A stretch of 64,000 nucleotides of DNA from Anodontia alba (lineage: Eukaryota; Mollusca; Bivalvia; Lucinida; Lucinidae). Positions within the stretch are counted from its first letter, which is position 1, and the number at the start of each line of letters is the position of its first letter. The stretch spans positions 74,245,763-74,309,762 of the forward strand of contig OZ024830.1 of NCBI GenBank assembly GCA_964016985.1, in the 5' to 3' direction. The notes under the pieces are model-generated. The model was given only the letters and a program-made list of their open reading frames with translations, did not search any database and had not been told where the DNA came from. The translations under genes were made by a program, and so were the position numbers. This document shows positions 25,401-32,100 of the stretch, piece after piece.

Positions 25401-26527
25401 TGACACAGTCAGTCGTGAGGGACTTTGGAAAATTATGGCTAAGTTTGGTTGTCCTGCCAAATTCATAGCAAAGGGTTCGGCAGTTCCATGATGGTATGCT
25501 TGCAAGGGTCCAAAATGATGGCGAGTTTTCTGATCCATTTCCTGTGACAAATGGAGTTAAGCAAGGCTGTATACTAGCTTCAACACTGTTCAGCATGATG
25601 TTTTCTGCCATGCTTACAGATGCTTTCCAGGATGGTGACAATGGTATACCTATTAGGTATCGCTTTGATGGGAAACTTTTCAACCTAAGAAGGTTTCAAG
25701 CTAAATCTAAGGTGCAGACAGAGGTGCTAGACGAGTTCCTCTTTGCTGATGACATGGCAAAGGGTGCTCCAACAGAAGAGAAAATGCAAAAAGGCGTGGA
25801 TCAAGTATCTGATTCATGTGACAGCTATGATCTCACAATCAGCATCAAAAGAACTGAGGTAGTATATCAGCCAGCACCTGGAAAGCCTTACAAGGAGCCT
25901 ACCATCACAGTGAAAGGTCAACGACTGCAAGTGGTAGACAAGTTCACCTACCTTGGAAGCACATTGTCTAGAGTTGTGCACATTAATGATGAAGTCACAG
26001 CGGAAAGCCAGAGCTAAGACATCACCAACAGAGCTTTCTTCCTCAGACCTCTCTTGATCAATCTGCAACAGGCAGTTTAGAGCTAAGATTGGTCTCATCA
26101 GCCAACTTAGAACACACAAATAATAACACATCACACAGTTGATTAGGATTGGTCATTCTCAGTAATGACAGACGAACTGTGGGCCGGCCCATTTGATGTC
26201 ATCTGAACAAGTTTGAAGTGAAAATAAGGTTAAACTGCCAAATTTATGTTGAAGTCCGGGCTTCATAGCTTCCGCCTGGCTACGCGCCTGGACTGCGCAT
26301 CTCCGAAATTACATTTTCTGACGTTTTTGGACGTTTTTGTCGCATGCTACGTCCAGTGTCCTTAATTTCCTGTATGTGTATTACAATAAACCATACCGTC
26401 TTTCCTACAAATTCTTTCATCATTTTGTCCCCATTCGTACAGCCCTGTAATGAAATGTGGCAACCCCATCAAAAGACAACCAACAGCAGTAACGGCTATT
26501 CCAAGAGACAACCATCGTGCCTTATAT
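4176..26527 (-). CDS. Organic anion transporter (OATP/SLCO family), 10 exons, 5' end missing
   Basis: The gene encodes a multi-pass plasma-membrane carrier of the OATP family (MFS fold, normally 12 membrane helices, sodium-independent uptake of amphipathic organic anions such as bile salts, steroid conjugates and toxins). Ten exons are joined here: 26527-26397, 23519-23361, 20485 to about 20397, 18201-18080, 14402-13929, 12539-12338, 10653-10494, 9608-9442, 5961-5897 and 4441-4176. Nearly all borders are AG/GT and the codon phase agrees at each join except after the third. Family hallmarks are DPRWVGAWW in exon 4, the Kazal-type cysteine loop in exons 7-8 with YSNCSC, FSLGIMWLFARVLG in exon 9 and GAIPGP in exon 10. 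The exons sum to about 615 codons; with the missing N-terminal part (helices 1-2, roughly 80-90 residues) this fits the usual 650-720. The particular SLCO subfamily is not assigned. Introns are rich in mobile elements. Confidence 0.92.
4452..4575. mobile_element. MITE copy with GATCAGNCTGNGCATT palindrome
   Basis: It contains the recurring core 'AGATTAAGATCAGACTG...CAGTCTGATCAGGGTCTTC' around a GCATTCGCGC loop, with GACCTCAGAAAACGGTAC at its left. The same family recurs at about 5.6, 9.8, 10.9, 17.9, 24.1 and 24.4 kb. It lies about 10 bp upstream (on the gene strand) of the last transporter exon. Confidence 0.6.
5123..5186. repeat. 25-bp-stem hairpin
   Basis: ATAGAACTTATTTACATG on the left pairs with CATGTAAATAAGTTCTAT on the right around a loop of about 14 bases; one mismatch occurs near the loop. 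It lies in the last transporter intron. It is probably the centre of a decayed fold-back element; no coding content. Confidence 0.6.
5615..5843. mobile_element. MITE with GCCGGGG(T/C)AC ends
   Basis: The left end GAGCCGGGGCAC and right end GTACCCCGGCCC are inverted. Inside is the same 'GATCAG' palindromic core found in related copies (GAAGACTGATCAGACAGCG). No coding capacity. It sits about 55 bp from transporter exon 9. Confidence 0.6.
5897..5961 (-). CDS. OATP exon 9 (65 bp)
   Basis: Acceptor TTATTATTGCAG, donor GTAAGT. It encodes (R)IHSDLDKTFSLGIMWLFARVLG, matching the conserved OATP stretch (typically ...RSFALGIQW.....LG) immediately before GSIPGP. The phase agrees on both sides (the R codon is split with exon 8, the final G codon with exon 10). 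Confidence 0.9.
6757..8960 (+). repeat. Interspersed element, type B core
   Basis: It opens TTAGCTCACCTGAGC with a GTCCGTCCGTCCG microsatellite just inside and closes GGCCCGTGGGCCTCTTG. The core is a degenerate tandem repeat: the words GGTCTACCAAAATTGCTAAAA recur at about 7062, 7559 and 8053, giving a unit of about 495 bp with an internal partial duplication (about 170 bp). Open frames such as the one at 7335-7598 are simply translations of the repeat. It lies wholly inside the intron between transporter exons 9 and 8. Confidence 0.85.
9078..9392 (+). mobile_element. SINE-like / short retroelement fragment
   Basis: It starts near AAACCCCATTGGAGG and ends GGCGTGTCGTTAAACCCCAACACAATCAAA; this GTTAAACCCCAACA...CAAA tail is the kind seen on mollusc SINEs and resembles the tail of the 40.1-kb SINE. 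The flanks repeat AAGTAAACCCCAT on both sides (about 9079 and 9384), a plausible target duplication. No clear tRNA head was identified. Confidence 0.5.
9442..9608 (-). CDS. OATP exon 8 (YSNCSC motif and helix)
   Basis: Acceptor TATCTTTTTCAG, donor GTAGAT. It reads IYSNCSCLLTGNSSS..., giving the conserved Y.NCSC of the OATP extracellular loop 5, two more cysteines (ACHYGC) completing the Kazal-like disulfide set, then a membrane helix (about MYYVLAVLFICLTLMSCIF) and the start of the next loop. The long open frame visible here in another frame (9418-9732) is a shadow. Confidence 0.88.
9715..9962. mobile_element. MITE with long GATCAG palindrome
   Basis: The core at about 9880-9925 reads CGAAGATTCAGATCAGCCTG, then GCGCATTTGCGC, then CAGTCTGATCAGAATCTTC, a stem of about 20 bp. 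Outer motifs GTCAGAAAACGTACCTTCGG and TTGCGGCC match the family seen at 4.5, 17.9 and 24.1 kb. It is non-coding and lies just upstream of transporter exon 8. Confidence 0.6.
10020..10479. mobile_element. MITE next to the Kazal-exon splice donor
   Basis: The ends are inverted (CAGTCGAACTTCTCTGGCTCGAACA on the left; complement of CAATAGAACTTAAATGACTCGAACACC on the right), related to the 3.8-kb element. Internally a block of about 80 bp is duplicated (TAAGATATCCCTAAATATTT at about 10280 and 10368). Its right end is only about 15 bp from the donor of transporter exon 7. Confidence 0.6.
10494..10653 (-). CDS. OATP exon 7 (Kazal-type loop)
   Basis: Acceptor CTTTGATTTCAG, donor GTAACG. It encodes SPTRIDSKMKF...TDCNSDCQC, then YDPVCDQNNKQYFSPCFAGC. 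These are the C.....C.C...Y.PVC...Y.SPC.AGC spacings of the Kazal-like domain in the large extracellular loop between OATP helices 9 and 10. The exon ends ...SSSEQ in phase 0 and continues into exon 8 as EQ-IYSNCSC. Confidence 0.93.
10860..12290. other. Intron, no exon recognised
   Basis: A MITE fragment with the GATCA core is at about 10870-10960. The rest is T/G-rich. An open frame at 11783-12160 (plus) is leucine/valine/phenylalanine-rich; its opposite strand (about 11880-12290) reads as lysine/threonine/glutamine-rich peptide in broken frames, which might be a decayed retroelement ORF1. Neither is called as a gene. Confidence 0.4.
12338..12539 (-). CDS. OATP exon 6
   Basis: Acceptor AACTTTTCAG, donor GTATAT. 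It starts (G)MILIPGAGLGQFLGGF, the conserved glycine-rich OATP segment, then IIQKLGLQVKG and a membrane helix (about IITKGASVPLTFMFLFYC), ending ...VPYDGET and a split Ser codon finished in exon 7. The phase agrees with exon 5 (G|GT) and exon 7 (AG|T). Confidence 0.9.
12621..12932. mobile_element. TA-flanked MITE (TACAC...GTGTA ends)
   Basis: The left end TACACCGAAACTCGATATAACG is an inverted, imperfect match to the right end (complement: TACACTAAACCCTCGTTACAACG). An internal GCCTCACTAAGGCGATTCTAAC hairpin lies near 12757. A related partial copy, with the same ACAAAACTTTCG/CTTGCATATCATTCTGCTCATTAA words, is at about 26570-26800. Confidence 0.6.
13285..13590 (-). mobile_element. tRNA-derived SINE
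   Basis: On the minus strand a Pol III A-box-like TGGCCTAGCGC (about 13565-13577) is followed 30-odd bases later by a B box GGTTCGAATCC (about 13527-13539). The body then runs into GTGCCTGGTAGCGTTAAAAATCC-type tail sequence and an ATT/AAT-rich end near 13290. The head resembles a tRNA but the flanks do not fold as a complete gene, so it is called a SINE. The 100-codon frame over it is not a gene. Confidence 0.7.
13929..14402 (-). CDS. OATP exon 5 (cytosolic loop and helix)
   Basis: Acceptor TTTTTTTTTTTCAG, donor GTAAGT. Its first part is a long hydrophilic, Ser/Thr/Asp-rich stretch (about 105 residues, from (Y)TKNIRDAHEKEFKYL to NKRGFKNF), the large intracellular loop between helices 6 and 7, longer than is typical. 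It is followed by LLRSPTFIFLCLAYTCSFMV and a second hydrophobic run, ending ...TPAMSAILAG. The loop length is where OATPs differ most. Confidence 0.9.
14450..14663. mobile_element. TTAA-flanked element carrying CAGTGTAGATCC
   Basis: It begins TTAACCCTTTTATCCC and ends AAATGGGTTAA, with an AAACAGTGTAGATCCTGAT half-hairpin inside. It resembles the better-defined TTAA elements at 21.5, 27.4 and 41.0 kb but is more degraded. Its right end overlaps the 14634-14788 duplication, so the exact border is uncertain. Confidence 0.45.
14634..14788. repeat. Direct duplicate of 16126-16274
   Basis: About 150 bp, starting TTTCGGTCTACTAGACTAAA and ending GTGCTCCTCTCGGAAAAGA, is nearly identical to 16130-16274, differing mainly by a few inserted bases. 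The second copy overlaps the 5' end of a LINE open frame. The 1.5-kb spacing suggests a local duplication or two insertions of the same truncated repeat. Confidence 0.7.
15333..16190 (-). mobile_element. LINE ORF2 C-terminal region (non-LTR retrotransposon)
   Basis: A 285-codon open frame. Residues 162-179 read CSYCGEQPEKIHHLFLRC followed by FW, the Cys/His knuckle (C-X2-C-X7-H-X5-C) found at the C-terminus of L1/Tx1-type LINE ORF2 proteins after the reverse transcriptase. Upstream, KWQAEMGAIGEEEWKMYHRT also fits that part of such proteins. No reverse transcriptase or endonuclease core is present, so this is a 5'-truncated copy. It is in the intron between transporter exons 5 and 4, on the same strand. 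The frame is intact, so the insertion may be fairly recent. Confidence 0.8.
17061..17097. repeat. 16-bp-stem hairpin
   Basis: CCGTTCTTCAGGATAA pairs with TTATCCTGAGGAACGG around a TCCGG-type loop with a single G-T type mismatch. It lies in a transporter intron. Function unknown. Confidence 0.5.
17068..17328 (-). other. Unrecognised open frame, 86 codons
   Basis: The peptide starts MSFGDPLLSLRYFLFGGLYS and contains several Cys, Trp and Asn, a composition less repetitive than most frames here. I do not recognise a family. No matching splice borders were found, and its 3' end lies in a hairpin (17061-17097). It could be a fragment of a transposon-encoded or duplicated host protein, or chance. 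Confidence 0.2.
17818..18044. mobile_element. MITE with GGCCGCGC...GCGCGGCC ends
   Basis: The outer ends GGCCGCGC and GCGCGGCC are inverted. The inside holds the CGCGCAGTCTGATCAGGACC half of the recurrent GATCAG palindrome. It ends 36 bp from the donor of transporter exon 4. Same broad family as copies at 4.5, 9.8 and 24.1 kb. Confidence 0.6.
18080..18201 (-). CDS. OATP exon 4 (family signature)
   Basis: Acceptor ATATTTTAG, donor GTAAGT. It translates as WILTPEDPRWVGAWWLAFIV, then ATVVYFFLCLVFALYGSELP. This is the OATP superfamily signature D-x-RW-[IV]-GAWW at the extracellular start of helix 6. It is the single strongest identifier of the gene. The last base pairs with exon 5 to give Tyr, then TKNIRD. 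The first base (G) needs two bases from the preceding exon. Confidence 0.97.
18321..18405. repeat. CAAACAGTGTAGATCC hairpin (complete)
   Basis: AGCAAACAGTGTAGATCC, TGATGAGACGGCTCG, a short loop, then the inverted CGAGCCGTCTCAT, CTGGATCTACTCTGTTTGC. The stem is about 33 bp. It is one of more than ten copies of this dispersed palindrome in the window. A GGGTTAA at 18427-18433 suggests it sits in a TTAA-type element whose left end (about 18220, ACCCTTTCATCCC) is eroded. Confidence 0.75.
18595..18812 (-). mobile_element. tRNA-derived SINE
   Basis: On the minus strand: A-box-like CCGAATGGTTAGCGC (about 18791-18806) and B box GGTTCGAACCT (about 18754-18766) at SINE spacing, then an unrelated body to about 18595. 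A tRNA-like head without a complete cloverleaf indicates a SINE rather than a tRNA gene. Confidence 0.65.
18819..18868. repeat. (CTGT)n/(CT)n microsatellite
   Basis: CTGT units pass into an uninterrupted CT run of about 26 bases at 18843-18868, directly adjoining the SINE head. Confidence 0.9.
19762..19985. mobile_element. Hairpin element with GAATCGCC(T)C...GGCGGTTC core
   Basis: ATTCAAATATACTGAAAATT leads into a central palindrome TACTCGTTAGAATCGCCTCG/CTAGGCGGTTCTAATGGGTA flanked by inverted CAAAACACAGATTG/CAATCTATGTTTTTG arms, then CCCCTGTAAACCCC and AAGTGGGGTTTTAGGGG. The same order, in the opposite orientation, is at about 27458-27715, and partial copies lie at about 52490-52580, 52920-52980 and 54350-54420. 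Confidence 0.7.
20397..20485 (-). CDS. OATP exon 3 (3' border unresolved)
   Basis: A poly-T acceptor ending TTTTCAG precedes 20485. The frame gives (G)IVHAMLYVGVGVGFVLGG, then EALNLYVDFDQ, matching the OATP helix 5 glycine run and conserved LYVD. A candidate donor (CAG/GTTCC) follows 20397, but its phase (0) does not match exon 4, which needs two carried bases. Either a small exon is missing, another donor is used, or there is a frameshift (see findings). The join to exon 2 is in phase. Confidence 0.75.
21085..21153. repeat. CAAACAGTGTAGACC hairpin
   Basis: GGCAAACAGTGTAGACCCGG, ATCAGAGTGCTCCT and the inverted AGGAGCAGTCTGATCA, GGGTCTACACTATTGC. Another member of the dispersed palindrome family; lies in the intron between transporter exons 3 and 2. 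Confidence 0.7.
21500..21693. mobile_element. TTAA-flanked MITE (piggyBac-like), 194 bp
   Basis: It begins TTAACCCCTGGAATG and ends GCAGGACCAGGGTTAA. TTAA on both sides with CCC/GGG termini is the piggyBac-type signature. Inside are GATGTCACGCCCA, a region that mirrors the 27.4- and 41.0-kb copies (in reverse), and the hairpin GACAAACAGTGCAGATCC/GGATCTACACTGTTTGC. Confidence 0.75.
21926..22090. repeat. Long fold-back repeat, arms of about 63 bp
   Basis: The left arm 21926-21988 (GCATTCAAATTTGTCATTTG, GGGAGGTAAGTCGGCGG, TTTTACGGTCG) is inverted at 22027-22090. The spacer (about 38 bp) is GC/CpG-rich (CTCCGCCGACGCGTCACCG), unusual for this AT-rich neighbourhood. No coding potential. Confidence 0.8.
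22894..23208. mobile_element. pogo/Tigger-like MITE
   Basis: The ends CAGTCGACTCTCGTTATCTC and (inverted) CAGTCGACTCTCTTTATCTC are flanked by TA on both sides. These termini and the TA target match the pogo/Tigger branch of Tc1/mariner. A central hairpin AATATTGTGGAAAAGAGG/CCTCTTTTCCACAATATT lies at about 23056-23101. No transposase frame; non-autonomous. Confidence 0.8.
23361..23519 (-). CDS. OATP exon 2
   Basis: Acceptor ATATTTCAG, donor GTACAC. It encodes (G)SSCDDIDPGLSKYLGFLIAG, HFFNGVSGSTLMTVGMSYID, DSIPSESSPLYT(G). This is the conserved OATP run '...LG.G..P...LG..Y.DD.......PLY.G' covering helix 4. The phase agrees with exon 1 (G|GA) and exon 3 (G|GA). Confidence 0.92.
24062..24180. 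mobile_element. MITE fragment (GGCCGCAACGTCAGAAAACGT family)
   Basis: GGCCGCAACGTCAGAAAACG begins the copy, and the GCGAAGATTAAGAGTGGACTG core with its imperfect inverse follows. A second, separate palindrome of the same type (CTGATCAGCCTGCGCATTTG plus inverse) is at 24378-24415. A LINE lies immediately beyond, so the repeat may have been the landing site. Confidence 0.5.
24422..26150 (+). pseudogene. Dead non-LTR retrotransposon reverse transcriptase
   Basis: Consecutive frames spell one LINE polymerase (RTE/Jockey-like; clade not certain): an N-terminal linker (FFDALKTVYGPQSSG), then SGKAPGSDAIPAE (about 24985), ISLLSIAWKILARVLLNRL (about 25177), a GFRK block, TKAFDTVSREGLW (about 25389), GVKQGCILASTLFS (about 25554), the catalytic box as FLFADDMAK (about 25735) and FTYLGSTLSR (about 25942). 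It is broken by frameshifts (near 24930, 25350, 25480) and stops, including a TGA at the Arg position of the NHRGIS-like block, as expected from CpG decay. The endonuclease part is missing. It lies antisense inside the intron between transporter exons 2 and 1. Confidence 0.88.
26397..26527 (-). CDS. OATP exon 1 (first recognisable)
   Basis: Acceptor TTACTTTCAG, donor GTATGG. It encodes (x)YKARWLSLGIAVTAVGCLLMG, LPHFITGLYEWGQNDERICR, KDG. This is the OATP block '(H)K.RW.G.G.......G..LF.LPHF..G.Y', i.e. helix 3 and the first part of the following loop. An upstream exon carrying the start codon and helices 1-2 must exist beyond 26.5 kb; I could not identify it in the repeat-rich sequence to the right. 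Confidence 0.9.
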
Positions 26528-27416
26528 CTGAAAGTAACAGAATTAGGCATGTAAAATAAACCCTCTTCACAACGGCATCATTTGTTGCCAAAGATGTTGT
26601 TATTAATTTGAATTCGCTGTTGTAAAGAATTTTAATGAGCAGAATGATATGTAAGAAAGACTTCTGTTTATTCTTGTTTTCTCACAAAACGTATATTTTG
26701 GATATTTGTTAGAATCGCCTCTTGAAGTATTAAATGCAATTTTCTTAGGAATGCATAATTCCTGATTAACTGCCACCTCTTGAGCGAAAGTTTTGTGTCA
26801 GTCAAATTGCTATTTTAACGAATTAGGTCGATGCGTCGATGATGTCGGTATAAAGAGGGCTTACTGTTTATGTACTCAGCGGCAAAAGAAACTATACACT
26901 TTTTTGAAAGCCTATATGTTTCTTATGTTTCATCGTACATGTCCGAAATTATGCACATTATGTATTTTTACGCGGTAAAATAGTGTAATAATGACAAATC
27001 ACTACGCTTGACTTGAGATACTATACATGCGCGTCCATTCTTGCATTTCTCTTAGCTTACTGACTGAAAATATCGGCATTTCTTACCATATCTGCCCTTA
27101 AAGTTTAACAACTCCCTTTTACTACCGGGTAATATGTCCAAAGAAATACTTGTTGAGAAACAAACAGTGTAGACCTTGTTAAGAAGTCTTGTTCTGTGGA
27201 GTCTGACCTAGGTTTACACTCTACTAAGGCCGGTCTTTCCCAATATTTTGGGTTAATTTATGTATGGTAATTAATGTTTGAAACCTTGGTTGCTGGTTTC
27301 AAAACAAACCGTAACGTTTGCGTTTCATTTAAATGGTGCCAAGGTTCTCAGTGGCAAACAGAAATAGTACCACTGGGATATTCAAGGCTCGCTGCTCAAA
27401 GTAATTTGTGGCTAGC

Positions 27417-27891
27417 TTAACCCTTCTCCTGCTGAACCCCGACATCACGAAAACATGCCTATATAATTTTGACCCCCTTAAACCCCACTTTTATATAGTA
27501 AAACTGGGGTTTACAGGGGTATATATTATTTTTCTTATTTTTGCTCAAAACATAGATTGTGTGTACTCGTTAGAACCGCCTCATCGAGGCGGTTCTAACG
27601 AGTACCAACAATCTATGTTTTGATCAGAAATATGAAAAAATATCAGAATTTTTATCTGAAAATTTTCAGTTTTTGCTGGTAAAATTTTCAGTATATTTGA
27701 ATAGGCATGTTTTCGTAATGTATACCCTGTCATTGCAAACAATGTAGATCCAAATCAGTTGGTCTGGATCTACTCTGTTTGTCATTCAGCATATGTGATT
27801 TTATATCAACAGTCTGGATTAGGTAATCTTATTGGCTGAGAAGTAGAAATGGGCGTGGCATCTTACTTCATTCAGCATGGGAAGGGGTTAA
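27417..27891. mobile_element. TTAA-flanked MITE with a second element nested inside
   Basis: The outer element starts TTAACCCTTCTCCTGCTGA and ends TTCAGCATGGGAAGGGGTTAA, with a CAAACAATGTAGATCC/GGATCTACTCTGTTTG palindrome at about 27735-27782 and GGGCGTGGCATCTTA near its right end, matching the 41.0-kb copy. At about 27458-27715 it is interrupted by the hairpin element described at 19762-19985 (opposite orientation). Confidence 0.75.
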
Positions 27892-27919
27892 TGCAACCCG
27901 CTATAGAGATGCAACTGAT

Positions 27920-28104
27920 CGTCAGTGAGTGCATACTTTCTTTCGCCTCTGTGCGTATGTTATTTAAGGCATATATAACAATGATCCCGTGTCGTGTGAA
28001 AATGCTCAGTTCTGCCTGTGCTACCGCGATGGTCTGAGCTGGGCTAGAACCCGCAACTGACAGTTCCGCGGTGAAGCGATTTAACCACTCACCTACGGCA
28101 TATC
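27920..28104 (-). mobile_element. tRNA-derived SINE
   Basis: On the minus strand an A-box-like GTAGGTGAGTGGTTAAATCGC (about 28075-28096) is followed by a B box GGGTTCTAGCCC (about 28041-28053). The stretch between folds tRNA-like but lacks a convincing acceptor stem, so it is called a SINE head. Confidence 0.55.
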
Positions 28105-29154
28105 TCCCGAAAACAGCACCCTATACGTTTCAGGTTATACAGTTCAACAGGTATTAGGTTATTGGGGTTATGCTGTTGAGATGCTAGACATGGTATACCA
28201 TAATACCATATGGTATCAGGTTTGCTTATCGAAGAAGCTGACCTACGCATTGCCATGCGTTCCATAAGTCAGCCAATCAAAACGTCTGTTTTTGCTTCCT
28301 CGTAGAAAGGTGCCATTGCTCTCCTGGAAGATTGAATAGACGATAAATAGCAAGGAAAATCAGTGTTCTGTATTTTGTTACGGAACAACTTTACATTCAG
28401 ATCATGGTAAATACATTTTAATTTTGCTTCTGATCATAAGAATATTTTAAAGCGACGTGGGCGAAAGAAATAAAGATATTAAACTGGCCTCGTGAGGTCC
28501 CATGCGTGTACTGGTCTTTTCTTTTTAATGGATCGTCTCCCAATTGTTGGAGTAGTTAGCGACGATATAAGTTATATACAAGAATTCTCAGTTTCATTTT
28601 TTTTTGTCTTGCATTTATTATATATATATATATTTTGTTGTTGTTGTTTTTGTATATGCGTGTAGTTTCGGTTTCATTCCGGAAAATATTAAACATACAG
28701 TTGCTTCCCTTTGAAGCAGTTATTACCCTTGCAGAGCCGGCCATTTTGATTGCAGACGCCAATATAGCGAAGGTTTCCTTTCTTCTTGTTCACGTATGTA
28801 GAGAGGCAGTATGACTTTATATAAATATTCTTTATTCCTACATATACTATGACATATACTATATAACTCCAGATTTGCAGGAAGAGCAGAAACACAGTTA
28901 TTTGCTTTTTAGTACCTATACCGGTATCGGTATTTATTCTGTCGAACATTCATACATCAGAAAATAAATATGGGTAATATTTGTTCGATAGCCTACGATC
29001 CGATTTCCCTAGCAACGCTATAAATAACATCCGCCTTGATGTCCTTTAAGTGGAAAGGCCATTAAAACATTTTTCTTTCAACTATTGGGTGGAACATACT
29101 TTTCAATATCTGTTTACCCTTCAAGGACTTTTTTTCCACCATTAATAGTGCTAA

Positions 29155-32100
29155 TTAGCTCACTTGAGCTCGAAGTGCTCATGGTGAGCTATTGTGGTCA
29201 GTCAATGCCCATTGTGCGTCGTGCGGCGTCAACAATTGCTTTAAAAGCCTACTCCTACAACCCTGGGCCAATTGACTTGATATTTGGTAGGAAGCATCGG
29301 GATGACTTGAAGATCAAAAATCACCATCTTGAAAATCTATTTTTCGCTTCTTCTCCTTAACCGAAAGGCCAATTGACCCCAAACTTGCTAGGAAGCATCA
29401 AGGTGACTTGTAGATCAAAAACAGCGAAAATTGTGCCGATTGGAAATCCAAGATGGCCGCCATGGCCGCCATCTTGAAAATCTATTTTTCACTTCTACTC
29501 CTGAATTGAAAGGCCAATTGACTTCAAACTTGCTTGGAAGCATCAGGGTAACTTGTAGATCAAAACAAGCTAAAATCGTGCCAATCGGAAATCCAAGATG
29601 GCCGCCATGGCAGCCATCTTGAAAATCTATTTTTCCCTTCTTCTCCTGAACCGAAAGGCCAATTGACTTGAAACTTGATAGGAAGCATCAGGGTTACTTG
29701 TAGATCAAAAATAGTTAAAATCATGCCGATGGGAAATCCAAGATGGCCACCATGGCAGCCATCTTGAAAATCTATTTGTCGCTTCTTCTCCTGAACCAAA
29801 AGGCCAATTGACTCCACTTGCTAGGAAGCATCAGGGTGTCTTGTAGATCAAAAGTAGCTAAAATCATGCTGATCTGAAATCCAAGATGGCCACCTTGGCC
29901 CCCGTCTTGAAAATCTATTTTTCGCTTCTTCTCCTGAACTGAAAGGCCAATTGACTCCAAATTTGCTAGGAAGCATCAGGGTGATTTGTAGATCAAAAAT
30001 AGGTAAAATCGTGCTGATCGGAAATCCAAGATGGCCGTCATGGCAGCCATCTTGAAAATCTTTTTTTCGCTTCTACTCCTAAACCCAAAAGCCAATTGAC
30101 TCCAAACTTAGTAGGAAGCATTGGAGTGACTTGTAGATCAAAAATAGCTAAAATCGTGCCGATTGGAAATCCAAGGTGGCCGCCATGGCAGCCATCTTGA
30201 AAATCTATTTTTCGTTTCTTCTCCTGAACCGAAAGGCCAGTTGACTCAAACTTGCTAGGAAGCATCGGGGTGACTTGTAGATCAAAAATAGCTAAAATCA
30301 TGCTGATCGGAAATTCAGGATGGCCGGCATGGCCGCCATCTTGAAAATCTATTTTTCGCTTCTTCTCCTGAACCAAAAGGCCAGTTGACTTGAAACTTGG
30401 TAGGAAGCATTTGGGTGACTTGTAGATCAAAAATAGTTCAAGTCATGCCAATCGTAAATCCAAGATCTTGAAAATCTATTTTTCGCTTCTTCTCCTAAAC
30501 CCAAAAGTCAGTTGACTCAAAACTTAGTAGGAAGCATCAGGGTGACTTGTAGATGAAAAATAGCTAAAATCTTTCTGATCCGAAATCCCAGATGGCCACC
30601 ATGGCCGCCATCTTGAAAATCTATATTTAGCTTCTTCTCCTGCACCGAAAGGCCAGCTGATCCCAAACTTGTTAGGAGACATTGGGGCGACTTGTAGATC
30701 AAAAAAAGCTAAAATTGTGCCAATCAGATATCCAAGATAGCCGCCATGGCAGCCATTAGGAAAATCTGTTTTTCGCTTCTTCTCCTAAACCGAAAGGCCA
30801 GTTGACTCGAAACTTGGTAGGAAGCATTGGGATGACTCGTAGATCAAAAATAGCTAAAATCGTGCTGATCATAAATCCAAGCTGTCCGCCATTTAGAGTT
30901 TGTTCAAATGATCAAGCTCCACTGACTGGCATGCCATATATATTCTTCTTCAAAATTAAGAACTGCTTAAATGATAATCTTTTCATTAGTTGTGATGACA
31001 TGATCAGGGCTTCCATTAACTTCCAGACTCAGGAAGTCCCAGACTTCCTACCCCTCAAATTTGGAAGTCCCACAGGAAAATCTAGGAAGTCCCACTTTTT
31101 TTCCGTGCAGCGGCGGTCTGCCCTTTCTTTAGTAGAACATAGGTTCTTATTTCAGTGTCACAAAGAATCATCATGATATATGCTTCTCTTAGATGTGTTT
31201 TAAGAATGTCCTTATCGCTTATTAAAATTCGATCACATCTTTTTGGAAAGCCTGTACTTGTATGTCGGACCTTAGCGAAAGCATCAACATTGGTACAACT
31301 TCGCATTCGTTTCAAAGCCCAGAGAAAGAAAAAAGAAAAGAAAATACATGAGAGAAAACACCCAAAACATGTTTTCTTAAAAATAAACAATGCTGAAATT
31401 TTTTTGCAGAAATGTATTTAATGAAATATTTGTTCGGATTGAAGCTGATCAACACGAGCGAACAAGTTGCTTACTTCACAAAAATTGCTGGAAAACGGCG
31501 CCGACTTGTGCAACAACAAACAAATTAAAGGCAGCTCTCGATGAAATACCAACAGCAAAACGTTCGTTCGCGGAGAAAAGCAAGCAAAACCATCGCAGAT
31601 CGCCTATATTTAGACTTACTTTGCGTCTTTTCCGCGCTGGTAAACAGCGCAACCGGAACAAGGCTATGCATTTAGAAACGGGTTTTCCAAAAATTTTGAC
31701 GAAAAATATGTTTTCTTTTCATTTGAAAAATTGCTTTTGTTGTCATGATAAACGTAAGCTTCTAAATTCGAATAGATTTCAATTTGCTTTCTGTGCATAA
31801 TTGTTATTTATTTATTTATAGAATTTCACTCTGCAATTCCCCGAAGTGTTGCAGACGACACACGTTCTTAGCAAAATAGGAATTTAAGATTTTAAGACGT
31901 GAATATTAAAAAATAATAATGACTTCATATAATTTCAACGAATCTTTTCGGGGTCGCAGTAGAAAATTTAATTATAAAAACATCAATTAATCAGCTCAGC
32001 ACCCGTGACAAATACACGCAGTGATCACGCAGCCATCAAAAGGGTGCCGCGACGCTTGACACGGCTGTCGATAAAACTCCCGCAAGCGGAAAGTGGGACG

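Noticed and set aside
28689..28949. 86-codon frame with a hydrophobic run and several Cys, considered as OATP first exon
   Set aside because: Does not show the helix 1-2 pattern or a matching donor phase.
29431..30702. Several 60-130-codon frames with QDGGHGGHLGF-like peptides (also 46451-48129)
   Set aside because: They are translations of the 145-bp type A monomer; the frame rotates from unit to unit and both strands show similar frames. Not genes.
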